Made by a program: the position numbers and the translations under genes | The notes under the pieces: generated by a model | What the model saw: only the letters and a program-made list of their open reading frames with translations | Told to the model about the DNA's origin: nothing | Database searches by the model: none | From: Micromonospora sp. NBC_00389 | Lineage (GTDB): Bacteria > Actinomycetota > Actinomycetes > Mycobacteriales > Micromonosporaceae | DNA: 64,000 nt | Direction of reading: 5' to 3' | Assembly (NCBI RefSeq): GCF_036059255.1 | Contig: NZ_CP107947.1 | Location: 6,200,001 to 6,264,000, forward strand | In this document: one piece after another, positions 8,561 to 17,449 of the stretch | Position numbering within the stretch: position 1 is the first letter of the stretch | Layout of the letters: each line of letters begins with the position of its first letter

Positions 8561-8968
8561 TCAATCCCCGACAGATGGCGGCGCAACGGGCGCGACTCCG
8601 CCGTCCGGATCGCGCGGCAACCCCGCCACCATCTCCCGGAACTCCCGCACCGTGACCGCCTCGCGCAGCGTCGCGAACACCGCACCCGCGCCGGCCCGGG
8701 CGGTCGCCTCGTCGACCCCGGCCCGCTCCCCCACCAGACGCAGAAACTCCGCCGGTCCGGCGGCCACCGGCGGCCCGGCCGCGGCTCGATCCGTTCCGCC
8801 CACATAGCCGTTCAGCTCGTCCGGGAGCTGTCCGGCCAGGTCGGCCGTCGGACAGCCGGTCACCCGTTCGGCCATCGTCTGGAGCACGGCACGAGCCACC
8901 ACGGCGGCCTGCTCGGTCGGCAGCCCGGAGCGCCGGGACACTGCGTCGATGAAGCGGGGGAACCGCAC
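8561..8968 (-). CDS. DUF2267-family protein
   Basis: A 135-residue acidic, helical protein with the DUF2267 pattern: an N-terminal FPRFIDAVSRRSGL segment, an AVLQTMAERVT helix, a LPDELNGY segment and a second, similar helical half ending in EFREMVAGLP. The family is common in actinobacteria; its molecular function is unknown. The GTG at 8968 is chosen because AGGAGG lies 6-7 bases upstream; an in-frame start at 9022 has no such signal. It is transcribed leftward toward the biosynthetic operon but separated from it by about 260 bases, so it is probably not part of it. Confidence 0.7.
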   Translation of the reverse strand: MRFPRFIDAVSRRSGLPTEQAAVVARAVLQTMAERVTGCPTADLAGQLPDELNGYVGGTDRAAAGPPVAAGPAEFLRLVGERAGVDEATARAGAGAVFATLREAVTVREFREMVAGLPRDPDGGVAPVAPPSVGD

Positions 8969-9034
8969 GCCGCCCTCCTGTCCGCCACGGGACCCGCGCT
9001 TACCCGGGCGCGGTCGCGGCAAACGGCGACGCGG

Positions 9035-9433
9035 TCAGCGCAGCAGGCCCACGGCCCGCAGGTGGTCGAAGATGAGGTGGTCGACCGGCGAGGTGCGGTG
9101 CCGGTCGGCGTACCCGAGCCAGGCCGTCTCGGCAATCTCGTTGGCCGGCCGCAACTGCCCCTCGTATCCCGCCCGATAGCAGATCATCCGCACGGTGGTG
9201 CCGGCCGCGTGGCCGTGTGCCTGGGCGCTGAACGTGCCCAGGTGCGCCGCACCGCCCACGTCGACCGTGACGCTCAGCTCCTCCTCGACCTCCCGGCGCA
9301 GGGTGTCCAGGTCGGTCTCCCCCGGCTCGCGCTTGCCACCCGGCAGGTACCACACGTCCTTGCCCCGGGACCGGGTGCTCAGCACCAGCCCGTCCTCGAT
9401 GAGGATCCAGGCCACCTTGTCGATCTCGGACAC
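9035..9433 (-). CDS. NUDIX hydrolase
   Basis: A 132-residue NUDIX-fold pyrophosphohydrolase. The Nudix box is intact: GGKREPGETDLDTLRREVEEEL fits G-x5-E-x7-REUxEE, which places the metal-binding glutamates. Such enzymes hydrolyse nucleoside diphosphates linked to another moiety, for example oxidised nucleotides; the substrate cannot be read from sequence. The GTG start at 9433 follows GGGAGGGG. The gene stands alone between DUF2267 (66-base gap) and the glycosidase operon, all on the minus strand. Confidence 0.88.
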   Translation of the reverse strand: MSEIDKVAWILIEDGLVLSTRSRGKDVWYLPGGKREPGETDLDTLRREVEEELSVTVDVGGAAHLGTFSAQAHGHAAGTTVRMICYRAGYEGQLRPANEIAETAWLGYADRHRTSPVDHLIFDHLRAVGLLR

Positions 9434-9489
9434 GCCACCCCTCCCGCCGCTGGGACGGGCACGCTATCACCGGCACCAGCCGGAGCGGG

Positions 9490-10845
9490 TCACACCGCGT
9501 CGGGCGCGGGCTCCTCGGTCAGCAGGTCGAGCAGCAGCGCAGCGGTCCAGCTGAATGCCGGCGAGCCCAGCCCGGCACCGGTGTCCGGATGGAAGTACTC
9601 GTGGCAGCCGGCCCCGGCGACCAGCCCGATCATCGACTGGCGCAGCCCGGCGGCCAGCTCGGGATGCCCGTGCGCGAGCAGTCCGCGCCGTACCAGCCAC
9701 CCGACGTTCAGCCAGCTCGGCCCGCGCCAGTAGCGCAGCGGCTCGAAGTCCGGCGCGGTCCGGTCGTAGCTGGGCAGCGGTCGGTCCATCCGCCGAGCCA
9801 CCCCGAAACGCGCCGACCGCGCCTCGACGACCAGCGCGTCGGCCTGCCGGGTCGGCAGGTCGGGCAGGATCAGCGGTGCCAGCCCGAGCACGGTACGGGC
9901 CGGGATGAGCTGGTCTGTGCGCAGGTCACGGGGGGCGAACGCACCGGTGGCCGGGTCGTACAGCCGGCGCACCACGGCCTCGGTGATCCGCGCGGCGCGG
10001 GCCCGGTGTGGCCCCGGGTCGGCGCCGACCAGCGCGGCGATCCGGGCCAGCGCGTGTTCGGCCGCCCCGAACGCCGCGTTGAACAGCGGGCACTCCACCA
10101 GGAACGGATGCCCGTCGGCCAGGTCCCGGTCGCGGTAGCCCCGGTCCCGGTAGGCCGCGACGATCGCCAGGTAGCGCGCGTAGTCCAGGTCCGTGGGGCG
10201 GTGCGCGGCGTCGGCGTGCGCGGTGTCGTGCCGGCGGTACGCGCGCATCACCGCCGCCTCGGCCGGCACGGCGGCCATCGGCTCGTCCCAGGCCGGGCTG
10301 TTGTCCAGACCGGACTCCCACGGGTGCACGATGCACACCAGCCCGTCGCCGGTCAGGTCCCGCCGGTCGGCCAGGTAGCAATGCTGGGCGACCAGCGCGG
10401 GATAGAGCCGACGCAGCACGGCCAGGCCGGCCGGATCAGGCGCCCGCCGGTACGCCAGCCAGGCGGCGAGCGCGTGCACCGGCGGCTGGACCAGGCCCGA
10501 GGTGTCGACGGCCGGCGCGCCCTCGGCGCTCGCCGAGCGCCACAGCTCCGGCCCCGGGAAGTACGCGCCGACCCGCATCGCCGGGTTGAACACGATGTGC
10601 GGCACCCGCCCGTCGGCCCACTGCGCCCGGAACAGGCTCGCCAGCTCACGCCACGCCCGCTCGGGACGGACCTGGGCCAGCCCGACGGCGATGAACGCGG
10701 AGTCCCAGCTCCACTGGTGTGGGTAGAGCGTGCGCGACGGCACCGTGTGGTCGTGCTCCCAGTTGGCGTCGAGCGTGGCGACCGCGAGCCGGCGCAGCCC
10801 GGCGAGATCGGCCGGACCGCCGGTGCGGGTCGGAACGGCGGTCAT
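9490..10845 (-). CDS. MGH1-like (GH63-type) glycoside hydrolase
   Basis: A 451-residue (alpha/alpha)6-barrel glycosidase of the amylo-alpha-1,6-glucosidase/mannosylglycerate-hydrolase/GH63 group. Family-like segments are YPHQWSWDSAFIAVGLAQ near the N terminus, HPWESGLDNSPAWDEP in the middle (candidate catalytic Asp) and YWRGPSWLNVGWLVRRGL with EYFHPDTGAGLGSPAFSWTAAL at the end (candidate catalytic Glu). It has no signal peptide, so it should act on an imported oligosaccharide or glycoside. The ATG at 10845 overlaps the stop of the isomerase gene (ATGA). The three-gene operon it closes lies divergent from an ABC sugar importer, which fits intracellular hydrolysis of the imported sugar. The exact substrate is not determined. 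Confidence 0.82.
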   Translation of the reverse strand: MTAVPTRTGGPADLAGLRRLAVATLDANWEHDHTVPSRTLYPHQWSWDSAFIAVGLAQVRPERAWRELASLFRAQWADGRVPHIVFNPAMRVGAYFPGPELWRSASAEGAPAVDTSGLVQPPVHALAAWLAYRRAPDPAGLAVLRRLYPALVAQHCYLADRRDLTGDGLVCIVHPWESGLDNSPAWDEPMAAVPAEAAVMRAYRRHDTAHADAAHRPTDLDYARYLAIVAAYRDRGYRDRDLADGHPFLVECPLFNAAFGAAEHALARIAALVGADPGPHRARAARITEAVVRRLYDPATGAFAPRDLRTDQLIPARTVLGLAPLILPDLPTRQADALVVEARSARFGVARRMDRPLPSYDRTAPDFEPLRYWRGPSWLNVGWLVRRGLLAHGHPELAAGLRQSMIGLVAGAGCHEYFHPDTGAGLGSPAFSWTAALLLDLLTEEPAPDAV

Positions 10846-11663
10846 GCCGCGGCCCGTCGCGGCAGCGCGTGCCGCAGCACCGTGGCGGCCTGCTGGAGGG
10901 CGCGGACCGGGTCGCCACGCAGCCGACACTCCAGCGCCAGCCAGCCCCGGTAGTCCAGCTCCAGCAGGGTCCGCACCAGCGCCGGCCAGTCCAGGTGCCC
11001 GGCACCCGGCTGGTACCGGTTGGAGTCGCTGACCTGCACGTGCCCGAGGTACGGCGCGGCGGAACGCAGCGCCCGGGGCATGTCGTCCTCCTCGATGTTC
11101 ATGTGGAAGGTGTCGGCGACCACCCGGACCGAGGGCAGCCCGACCGCCGCGCAGAGCGCGACCGCCTCGTCGAGCCGGTTGACCATGTGGTCCTCGTACC
11201 GGTTGAGGGGTTCCAGGAAGAGGCTGACCCCCTCGGCCCGGGCGTGCTCGCCCAGCTCGCCGAGGGCGTCGACGAGCACCTGCCGGTCGCCGGTCGGCTG
11301 ACGCGGCGGTTCGAACGGCGGCAGCCGCCGGGAGAACATCCCCCAGGCCGCCGGGGTCATCGCCCCGACGCCACCCAGCTCGGCGATCACCGACAACTGG
11401 GAGCGCAGGTTGCGCACCGCGTCGGCGGACCGGGCCGGGTCGAAGTCGCCGATGAAGTGGTCCATCTCGACGCAGACGGTGGGCATCACCACCCCGGCGG
11501 CGCGGGCCCGGCGCAGTTCGGGCAGCCGGTGGGCGAACGCGAGGTCGCCGCGCCCGCGCAGCTCGATGCCCTGATAGCCGAGGGCGGTGGCGAGGGCGTA
11601 CTTCTGGATCAGGTCGGTGCCCGGCAGGAGCTGTTCCTGGCAGGCCAGCGCAATGGTGGTCAT
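10842..11663 (-). CDS. TIM-barrel sugar isomerase/epimerase
   Basis: A 273-residue member of the AP-endonuclease-2-like TIM-barrel sugar isomerase/epimerase family (hydroxypyruvate isomerase, tagatose epimerase and inosose relatives). Metal-site segments are LFLEPLNRYEDHMVNR (Glu), VVADTFHMNIEE (Asp and His), HVQVSDSNRYQPGAGHLDW (His) and LALECRL (Glu). It sits in the middle of a three-gene operon with ATGA overlaps at both ends, between a dehydrogenase and a glycosidase. It probably interconverts a keto-sugar or inositol-type intermediate; the substrate is unknown. Confidence 0.85.
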   Translation of the reverse strand: MTTIALACQEQLLPGTDLIQKYALATALGYQGIELRGRGDLAFAHRLPELRRARAAGVVMPTVCVEMDHFIGDFDPARSADAVRNLRSQLSVIAELGGVGAMTPAAWGMFSRRLPPFEPPRQPTGDRQVLVDALGELGEHARAEGVSLFLEPLNRYEDHMVNRLDEAVALCAAVGLPSVRVVADTFHMNIEEDDMPRALRSAAPYLGHVQVSDSNRYQPGAGHLDWPALVRTLLELDYRGWLALECRLRGDPVRALQQAATVLRHALPRRAAA

Positions 11664-12700
11664 GAGAACCTCAACACCACTTGGAGGACGTCACCGGCGC
11701 CGCGGTCGAGCAGCGCGAGGGCGTCGGCGACCGCGCTGGCGTCGACGATGTGGCTGACCAGCGGCAACGGGTCGACGCTGCGCTCAGCCACCAGTTCCAT
11801 GAAGGTCTGCGCCACCCGGTCGCCGGTCCACCGACCGGCCATGCTCGGCGCGGGGGTGGGTCCGGAGACCTGGGCGGCCACCAACTGGATGCGGTTGTGG
11901 TGGAACTCCTCGCCGAGGCCGAGCCCGTCGGCCTGGCCCTGGTAGAAACCGGCGGCCACGACGCGGCCGGCGTGTGCGGTGGACCGGATCGCCTCGTGCA
12001 GCGCCGGGTACGCCCCGGACAGCTCCAGGCAGACGTCCGCGCCCCGGCCGCCGGTGGCCCGGCGCAGTACGGCGGCGGCGGATTCGGCGCCGGCGTCCAC
12101 TGCGGACCGGGCACCGTAGCGGGCGGCGTGCTCCAGCCGGTCGGGCATCCGGTCGACCGCCACGACCCGGGCGCCGGAGAGCACCGCGAGCCGGGTGGCG
12201 AGCAGCCCGATGACGCCCTGCCCGAAGACACCGACCCAGTCGCCGAGGTGCAGGTCGGCGGCGAGCACGGCGGTCAGCGCGATGGCGCCGGGCCGGGCGA
12301 AGACGGCGGCGAGCGGGTCCAGACCGGCGGGCAACGGGTGGACCACCTCGGCGGCCAGTACGGCCTCGGCGCGGTGCCCCCAGATGCCCCACACCAACTG
12401 GCCCCGCTGCCGGTCGGTGACCTCCGGGGCCACCTCGACGATCTCGCCGACCTCCTCGTAGCCGAAGCCGATCAGCGGGTAGGGCACCGGGGTCTGCCGG
12501 GGCACGAACATCCGGGCGGCGTCGTCCCAGTCCTTGCTGAGCCGTGGATTGCTGCCCCGGTAAAGGGTCAGCTCGGTGCCGGCCGAGATGCCGGAGTAGC
12601 AGGTGCGGACCCGAACCTGGCCGGGGCCGAGCTGATCCGGCGGGCAGGGCTCGAGGCTGATCCGTCGAGGCCCGGCGAGAGAGACAACCCAGTTGCCCAT
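11660..12700 (-). CDS. MDR-family alcohol/polyol dehydrogenase
   Basis: A 346-residue medium-chain dehydrogenase/reductase. The N-terminal GroES-like part includes YSGISAGTELTLYRG and GFGYEEVGEIVEV; the Rossmann part has GVFGQGVIGLLATRLA followed by ARVVAVDRMPDRL. The usual Cys/His/Glu set of a catalytic zinc site is not evident, as in the BchC-like and threonine-dehydrogenase-like outgroup members. It leads the leftward carbohydrate operon; its stop overlaps the isomerase start (ATGA). It probably oxidises a sugar or polyol with NAD(P). ATG at 12700 is preceded by a weak GGGA. Confidence 0.85.
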   Translation of the reverse strand: MGNWVVSLAGPRRISLEPCPPDQLGPGQVRVRTCYSGISAGTELTLYRGSNPRLSKDWDDAARMFVPRQTPVPYPLIGFGYEEVGEIVEVAPEVTDRQRGQLVWGIWGHRAEAVLAAEVVHPLPAGLDPLAAVFARPGAIALTAVLAADLHLGDWVGVFGQGVIGLLATRLAVLSGARVVAVDRMPDRLEHAARYGARSAVDAGAESAAAVLRRATGGRGADVCLELSGAYPALHEAIRSTAHAGRVVAAGFYQGQADGLGLGEEFHHNRIQLVAAQVSGPTPAPSMAGRWTGDRVAQTFMELVAERSVDPLPLVSHIVDASAVADALALLDRGAGDVLQVVLRFS

Positions 12701-12816
12701 GAGTCACATCCCGGTAGCACTGGGTTCCAGGATAGGCAAAAAATCGCTATATGTCTTGCCATTAATCAATCGAAGGCGTTGAATCCGGCATGTACCCTTC
12801 GAGAGGAGTGCCACCG
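12701..12816. promoter_or_regulatory. Divergent promoter region of the carbohydrate locus
   Basis: About 115 bases between the dehydrogenase operon and the ABC-importer operon, noticeably AT-rich (around 12737-12775). It contains an imperfect inverted repeat with GGCAA and TTGCC arms and AT-rich blocks that could form back-to-back promoters or a LacI/GntR-type operator. No local regulator gene is present, so control would come from elsewhere. Confidence 0.5.
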
Positions 12817-14211
12817 ATGTCAGCACCTCCGAGGCGGATACTCGCCACCACCTTGATCCTGGCACTTACCGCGTCCACCCTGCTGGCCTGCGGCGATAAC
12901 GAGTCGGACAGCAGCAGCAAGAAGATCACCGTGTGGAGCCTGGAGGACGTGGCCGACCGGGTCACCGCCACCAAGGCGATCATCGCCGACTTCACCGCGA
13001 AGACCGGGGTCCAGGTTGAGCTCGTCACCGTCAACGAGGACCAGTTCCCGTCACTGATCTCCGCCAATGCCGCCGCCGGCGACCTGCCCGACGTGGTCGG
13101 CTCGGTCTCCCTGGCCGGCATCCGTACGCTCGCCGGCAACGAGCTGCTGCACGCCTCGGCGAACGCGGAGGTCGTCGACAAGCTGGGCCGGCAGACCTTC
13201 TCGCCGCGAGCGTTGGAGCTCACCTCGGACGACGGCAAGCAGCTCTCGGTGCCCAGCGACGGGTGGGGCCAACTGCTCGTCTACCGCAAGGACCTGTTCG
13301 CCGCCGCCAACCTGCCCACCCCCGACACGTACGAACGGATCACCACCGCCGCGGCGAAGCTGAACACCGGCGGCGTCGCCGGGATCACCGCGGCGACCGC
13401 CCCCAGCGACGTGTTCACCCAGCAGACCTTCGAGCACCTGGCGCTGGCCAACGGCTGTCAGCTCACCGACAACTCCGGCGCCGTCGCCCTGGACTCACCA
13501 CAGTGCGTCGAGGCGTTCCGCTTCTACGGCGACCTGATCCGGAACAGCTCGGTGAAGGGCGCCCAGGACGTGGACACGACCCGCGCCACCTACTTCGCCG
13601 GCAAGGCCGCCATGGTGGTCTGGTCGCCGTTCATCCTCGACGAGCTGGCCGGGCTGCGCAACGACGCCAAGCCGACCTGCCCGCAGTGCCAGGCCGACCC
13701 GGCGTTCCTCGCGAAGAACAGCGGGTTCGTCACCGCGATCAAGGGCCCGAACGGCACCGAGCCGGCCCAGTACGGCGAGATCAGCTCGTGGGCGGTGCTG
13801 GACGGCGCGGCGACCGACCCGGCGAAGTCCTTCGTGGAGTACATGCTCAGCGACGGCTACCCGCGCTGGTTCGGCATGTCCCCCGAGGGCCGCTTCCCGG
13901 TGCGCAAGGGCACCCAGGCAGAGCCCGAGGCGTACCTCACCGGCTGGAACACCAGCCAGGCCGGCGTGGATGTGAAGAAGCCCCTTGCCGACGTGTACGG
14001 CGAGGAGGTGCTCGCCACGCTGCGCCGCAGCCCGGACACCTTCCAGCGCTGGGGTCTCACCCAGGGGCAGGGAAAGCTGGTCGGCGCCATGCTCGGCGAG
14101 TTGCCGGTGCCCAAGGCGTTGAACGACGTCATCTCCGGCAAGTCCGACGCGGCGGCCGCCGCCGGTCGGGCCAAGAAGGACGTCGAGGCGATCAAAGCAG
14201 GCGTGAATTGA
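12817..14211 (+). CDS. ABC transporter sugar-binding lipoprotein
   Basis: A 464-residue extracellular solute-binding protein of family 1 (MalE-like). It has a lipoprotein signal with Arg6/Arg7, a hydrophobic stretch and the lipobox TLLAC ending at Cys25. Further segments are KKITVWSLED at the start of the mature protein, DLPDVVGS, and AMVVWSPFILDEL typical of the family's second lobe. The ATG at 12817 follows GAGAGGAG with suitable spacing; an ATG at 12790 is in frame but lacks such a site. It heads the importer operon with two permeases. No ATPase gene is present, so a shared MsiK-type ATPase is likely used, as is common in actinobacteria. Confidence 0.9.
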   Translation: MSAPPRRILATTLILALTASTLLACGDNESDSSSKKITVWSLEDVADRVTATKAIIADFTAKTGVQVELVTVNEDQFPSLISANAAAGDLPDVVGSVSLAGIRTLAGNELLHASANAEVVDKLGRQTFSPRALELTSDDGKQLSVPSDGWGQLLVYRKDLFAAANLPTPDTYERITTAAAKLNTGGVAGITAATAPSDVFTQQTFEHLALANGCQLTDNSGAVALDSPQCVEAFRFYGDLIRNSSVKGAQDVDTTRATYFAGKAAMVVWSPFILDELAGLRNDAKPTCPQCQADPAFLAKNSGFVTAIKGPNGTEPAQYGEISSWAVLDGAATDPAKSFVEYMLSDGYPRWFGMSPEGRFPVRKGTQAEPEAYLTGWNTSQAGVDVKKPLADVYGEEVLATLRRSPDTFQRWGLTQGQGKLVGAMLGELPVPKALNDVISGKSDAAAAAGRAKKDVEAIKAGVN

Positions 14212-15164
14212 CCACCACCGCGCCCGGCACCGGCCGCTCCCCCACCCGGGAGCGGCCGGTGCCGGTCCGCCGCCGACCACTGACCCTGCGCCGCCGCGAG
14301 TCCCGCGCCGGGCTCGCGCTGGTCGCCCCGACCCTGCTCGTCACCATCGCGGTCATCGGCATCCCGATCGTCTGGACCGTGGTGCTCGCCTTCCAGCGGG
14401 TCCGGCTCGCCACGCTGCGCAAGACCGGGCTGTTCGGCGAGTTCACCATGGACAACGTCGACCGGGTGCTGCACACCCCCGGCTTCGCCGACACGCTGTG
14501 GATCACCCTGCTCTACAGCCTCGGCGGCACCGTCGGGTCGATCCTGCTCGGCCTGGTCGCCGCACTGGTGGTCCGCCGGCCGTTCCGTGGCCGCACCCTG
14601 GTCCGGGCATCCATGCTGCTGCCGTACGTGGCGCCGGTGGTCGCGGTGACGTTCGTCTGGCAGGTGATGCTCGATCCGCAGCTCGGCATCGTCAACGCCT
14701 GGGGCCAACGGTGGCTCGGCTGGGACGCCCCGGTGCCGTTCCTGTCCCAGGAGTCGACCGCGCTGGCCACGGTCGTCGTGTTCGAGGCGTGGCGGTACTT
14801 CCCGTTCGCGTTCCTGTTCCTGCTGGCCCGGCTACAGGCGGTGCCCGGCGAGTTGGAGGAGGCCGCGCGGGTCGACGGCGCCACCCCCACCCAACGCTTC
14901 CGGCACATCCTGCTGCCGCAGCTGCTGCCGGTGATCGCCCTGCTCGGCGTGCTGCGCTTCATCATGACGTTCAACAAGTTCGACGACGTCTACCTGCTCA
15001 CCGGCGGCGCGGCGGGCACCGAGGTGGTCAGCGTGCGGGTGTACGAGTTCCTCACCGCCCGGACCGACATCGGCGCCGCCGCCGCGCAGGCGGTCGTGCT
15101 GGCTGTGGTGCTCATCGTGTTCGTGCTGATCTATCTGCGCTTCTTCGGACGGAGGGTGGGCTGA
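14208..15164 (+). CDS. ABC sugar transporter permease (MalF-type)
   Basis: A permease of the binding-protein-dependent transport family with six predicted membrane spans. The conserved EAA-loop appears as ELEEAARVDGATPTQRFRHI and docks the ATPase. The start is uncertain: a TTG at 14208 overlaps the stop of the binding-protein gene (TTGA), giving 318 residues; a GTG at 14259 is an alternative. A 30-residue Arg/Pro-rich cytoplasmic tail precedes the first span (LALVAPTLLVTIAVIGI). It ends in TGATG with the next permease, so the three importer genes form one operon. Confidence 0.88.
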   Translation: MTTTAPGTGRSPTRERPVPVRRRPLTLRRRESRAGLALVAPTLLVTIAVIGIPIVWTVVLAFQRVRLATLRKTGLFGEFTMDNVDRVLHTPGFADTLWITLLYSLGGTVGSILLGLVAALVVRRPFRGRTLVRASMLLPYVAPVVAVTFVWQVMLDPQLGIVNAWGQRWLGWDAPVPFLSQESTALATVVVFEAWRYFPFAFLFLLARLQAVPGELEEAARVDGATPTQRFRHILLPQLLPVIALLGVLRFIMTFNKFDDVYLLTGGAAGTEVVSVRVYEFLTARTDIGAAAAQAVVLAVVLIVFVLIYLRFFGRRVG

Positions 15165-16030
15165 TGGACCGCGACGTGGTCGAGACGGTGAGCCTGCGCT
15201 GGCTGCGCCGCCTGGTGATCGCCGTGTTCCTGGTGGTCACCGTCTTCCCCTTCTACTACATGCTGGTGCTCTCGGTGCGACCCATCGAGCGGCTGCTGCT
15301 CGACCCCGGCTCGCTGATCGTCGGCTTCGGCGAGCTGACCGTGGCCACGTACGCCGAGGTGCTCAAGGCCACCGACGACGGCGGCCAGGGGTTCCTCACC
15401 TTCATCCGCAACAGCGGTCTGGTCGCCGTGGCGGCGACCCTGCTCACCCTGGTCGTGGCGATCCCCGGGGCGTACGCGGTGGCCCGGCTGCGGTTCTTCG
15501 GCCGGCGGCAGGTGGACTTCCTGTTCCTGGCCGTCTACCTGTTCCCGTCGATCGTCATCGCGATCCCGCTGTTCGTGGTCTTCACCCGGGCCGGGCTGCG
15601 CGGCTCACTGTTCGGCCTGGTGCTGGTCTACATCTCGCAGACGCTGCCGGTCTCGGTCTACATGCTGAAGAACTACTTCGAGACCATCCCGGTCAGTCTG
15701 GAGGAGTCCGCCGCCATCGACGGCGCCGGTCGGCTCGGCATCATCCGCCGGGTCAGCCTGCCCCTCGCCATGCCGTCGATCATGGCGGTTGCGCTCTACG
15801 ACTTCATGATCGCCTGGAACGAGTTCCTCTTCGCCCTGTTGTTCCTGGTCGACAAGCCCGACCGGTGGACGGTGTCGCTGGGGCTGTCCCTGCTCTCCGA
15901 CGGGGTGGAGGTGCCCAAGACGGTGTTGATGGCCGGGTCGGTCGTCCTCACCCTGCCCATCGTGATCCTCTTCTTCGCCAGCGAGCGGCTGCTCACCGAG
16001 GGGCTGACCAGCGGCGCGGAGAAGGGCTGA
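15164..16030 (+). CDS. ABC sugar transporter permease (MalG-type)
   Basis: A 288-residue second permease with six spans, beginning with RLVIAVFLVVTVFPFYYMLVLS. The EAA loop is SLEESAAIDGAGRLGIIRRV. The ATG at 15164 overlaps the stop of the first permease (TGATG) and is preceded by GGAGG. It completes the importer heterodimer. A strong hairpin lies just after its stop, so the operon probably ends here. Confidence 0.9.
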   Translation: MDRDVVETVSLRWLRRLVIAVFLVVTVFPFYYMLVLSVRPIERLLLDPGSLIVGFGELTVATYAEVLKATDDGGQGFLTFIRNSGLVAVAATLLTLVVAIPGAYAVARLRFFGRRQVDFLFLAVYLFPSIVIAIPLFVVFTRAGLRGSLFGLVLVYISQTLPVSVYMLKNYFETIPVSLEESAAIDGAGRLGIIRRVSLPLAMPSIMAVALYDFMIAWNEFLFALLFLVDKPDRWTVSLGLSLLSDGVEVPKTVLMAGSVVLTLPIVILFFASERLLTEGLTSGAEKG

Positions 16031-16042
16031 GCCAACCGGCGT

Positions 16043-16070
16043 CATCGGCCGGTAAACATGCCGGCCGATG
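16043..16070. terminator. Hairpin terminator after the importer operon
   Basis: A perfect 10-bp stem (CATCGGCCGG at 16043-16052, CCGGCCGATG at 16061-16070) with an 8-base loop, starting 12 bases after the permease stop. There is only a short T-rich stretch (ggttt) downstream, as is usual for actinobacterial terminators. Confidence 0.65.
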
Positions 16071-16139
16071 GCTCTGGTTTCTCGCGCCCGGCATCCGTAC
16101 CATCGGCAAGTCCGTAAGCGCGAAGCCGAGGGGGCCGCG

Positions 16140-16754
16140 ATGAGGCAGAGCGAGCCAAGCCGGCCGACCGATACGGCCGGCGAGGACTACACCGAACGGC
16201 TGCAACGACTCGGGGGTGCCCGCTGGAAGCGGCTCCTCGACGTGCAGGCGCCCTACCGGTGGAACCTGCGCCGGCTACGGCTGGGGCACACCCTCGACGT
16301 CGGCTCCGGCCTCGGCCGTAACCTCGCCAACCTGGACGGCAACGGCGTCGGGGTGGACCACAACCCCGCCTCGGTGGAGCACACCCGGGCGGCCGGCTTC
16401 GAGGCGTACACGGTCGAGGAGTTCTTCGGCGGCCCGCACGCCCGTCCGGGCGCGTTCGACTCGCTGCTCGCCGCGCACCTCCTGGAGCACCTGCCCGCCG
16501 AGCAGGCGCGGGAGGTCGTCTCCTCCTACCTGCCGTACGTGCGCTCCGGCGGGACCACCGTGTTCATCACCCCACAGGAGCGCGGGTACGCCAGCGACGC
16601 CTCGCACGTCCGGTTCGTCGGCTTCGACGAGGCGGCGCAGATCTGCCGGGAGCTGGGCCTGACCGTCACCCGGCAGTTCTCCTTCCCGTTCCCCCGGGCG
16701 CTGGGGCGGGTCTTCACCTACAACGAGTTCATCACCGTGGCCCGGGTGCCCTGA
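16140..16754 (+). CDS. Class I SAM-dependent methyltransferase
   Basis: A 204-residue methyltransferase. Motif I is TLDVGSGLGRNLANL, the acidic end of strand 2 is GVGVDHNPASVE, and the post-motif region reads AFDSLLAAHLLEHLPAEQA followed by YVRSGGTTVFITPQERG, a typical FkbM/UbiE-like layout. The acceptor substrate is unknown. The ATG at 16140 follows GAGGGGG. The gene stands alone after the importer terminator, with a second unrelated methyltransferase downstream under its own promoter. Confidence 0.82.
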   Translation: MRQSEPSRPTDTAGEDYTERLQRLGGARWKRLLDVQAPYRWNLRRLRLGHTLDVGSGLGRNLANLDGNGVGVDHNPASVEHTRAAGFEAYTVEEFFGGPHARPGAFDSLLAAHLLEHLPAEQAREVVSSYLPYVRSGGTTVFITPQERGYASDASHVRFVGFDEAAQICRELGLTVTRQFSFPFPRALGRVFTYNEFITVARVP

Positions 16755-16797
16755 CCCCTGCTCCCCGGGTCGCCCGCCGCGTCCCCGCAGGCCCGGT

Positions 16798-16803
16798 TAC
16801 GGT
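16798..16803 (+). promoter_or_regulatory. -10 box TACGGT of a leaderless gene
   Basis: TACGGT ends six bases before the ATG at 16810, placing the predicted transcription start exactly on the A of the start codon. There is no Shine-Dalgarno sequence. Confidence 0.55.
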
Positions 16804-16809
16804 GGCCAC

Positions 16810-17415
16810 ATGGCCAACCCGACCCGCTGGGCGACCGACACCGGCCCCGAGCACTCGCAGTGGTACATCGACCGGTTCCGGAAGCTCGCGGCTGAGGGAG
16901 CGGACCTGGCCGGTGAGGCCCGGCTGGTGGACACGCTGGTCCCGCCCGGCTCGCGGATCCTCGACGCCGGCTGCGGCACCGGCCGGGTCGGCGCCGCGCT
17001 GGCCCAGCGCGGGCACACCGTGGTCGGGGTGGACGCCGACCCGGCACTGGTGGTCGCCGCCCGCACCGACCACCCCGGCCCGCTGTGGCTGGTCGCCGAC
17101 CTCGCCGAGTTGGACCTGCCGGCGGCCGGCGAGGCCGAGCCGTTCGACGCGGCGGTGCTGGCCGGCAACGTACTCGCTTTCGTAGCGCCCGGCACCGAGC
17201 CGGAGGTGCTGCGCCGGCTCGCCGCGCACCTGCGCCCGGACGGCGTGCTGGCGGTGGGCTTCGGCACCGAGCGCGGTTACCCGCTGACCGCCTTCGACGC
17301 CGACGCGGTCGCCGCCGGGCTGCGCCTGGAGCACCGCTTCGCCACCTGGGACCTGCGCCCGTGGCGCGACGACGCGGCCTTCGCGGTCACCATCCTGCGC
17401 CGCCCGGCCGCCTGA
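16810..17415 (+). CDS. Class I SAM-dependent methyltransferase
   Basis: A 201-residue methyltransferase. Motif I is ILDAGCGTGRVGAALA, with GVDADPALV at strand 2, FDAAVLAGNVLAFV at strand 4 and LRPDGVLAVGFGTERGY at strand 5. An N-terminal HSQWYIDRFRKLA helix is shared with small-molecule methyltransferases of actinobacteria. The substrate is unknown. It appears to be leaderless and convergent with eccB, with only about 34 bases between the stops. Confidence 0.85.
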   Translation: MANPTRWATDTGPEHSQWYIDRFRKLAAEGADLAGEARLVDTLVPPGSRILDAGCGTGRVGAALAQRGHTVVGVDADPALVVAARTDHPGPLWLVADLAELDLPAAGEAEPFDAAVLAGNVLAFVAPGTEPEVLRRLAAHLRPDGVLAVGFGTERGYPLTAFDADAVAAGLRLEHRFATWDLRPWRDDAAFAVTILRRPAA

Positions 17416-17449
17416 CGCCAGACCCGGCTCCCGCCACGTCGCCCGACCG

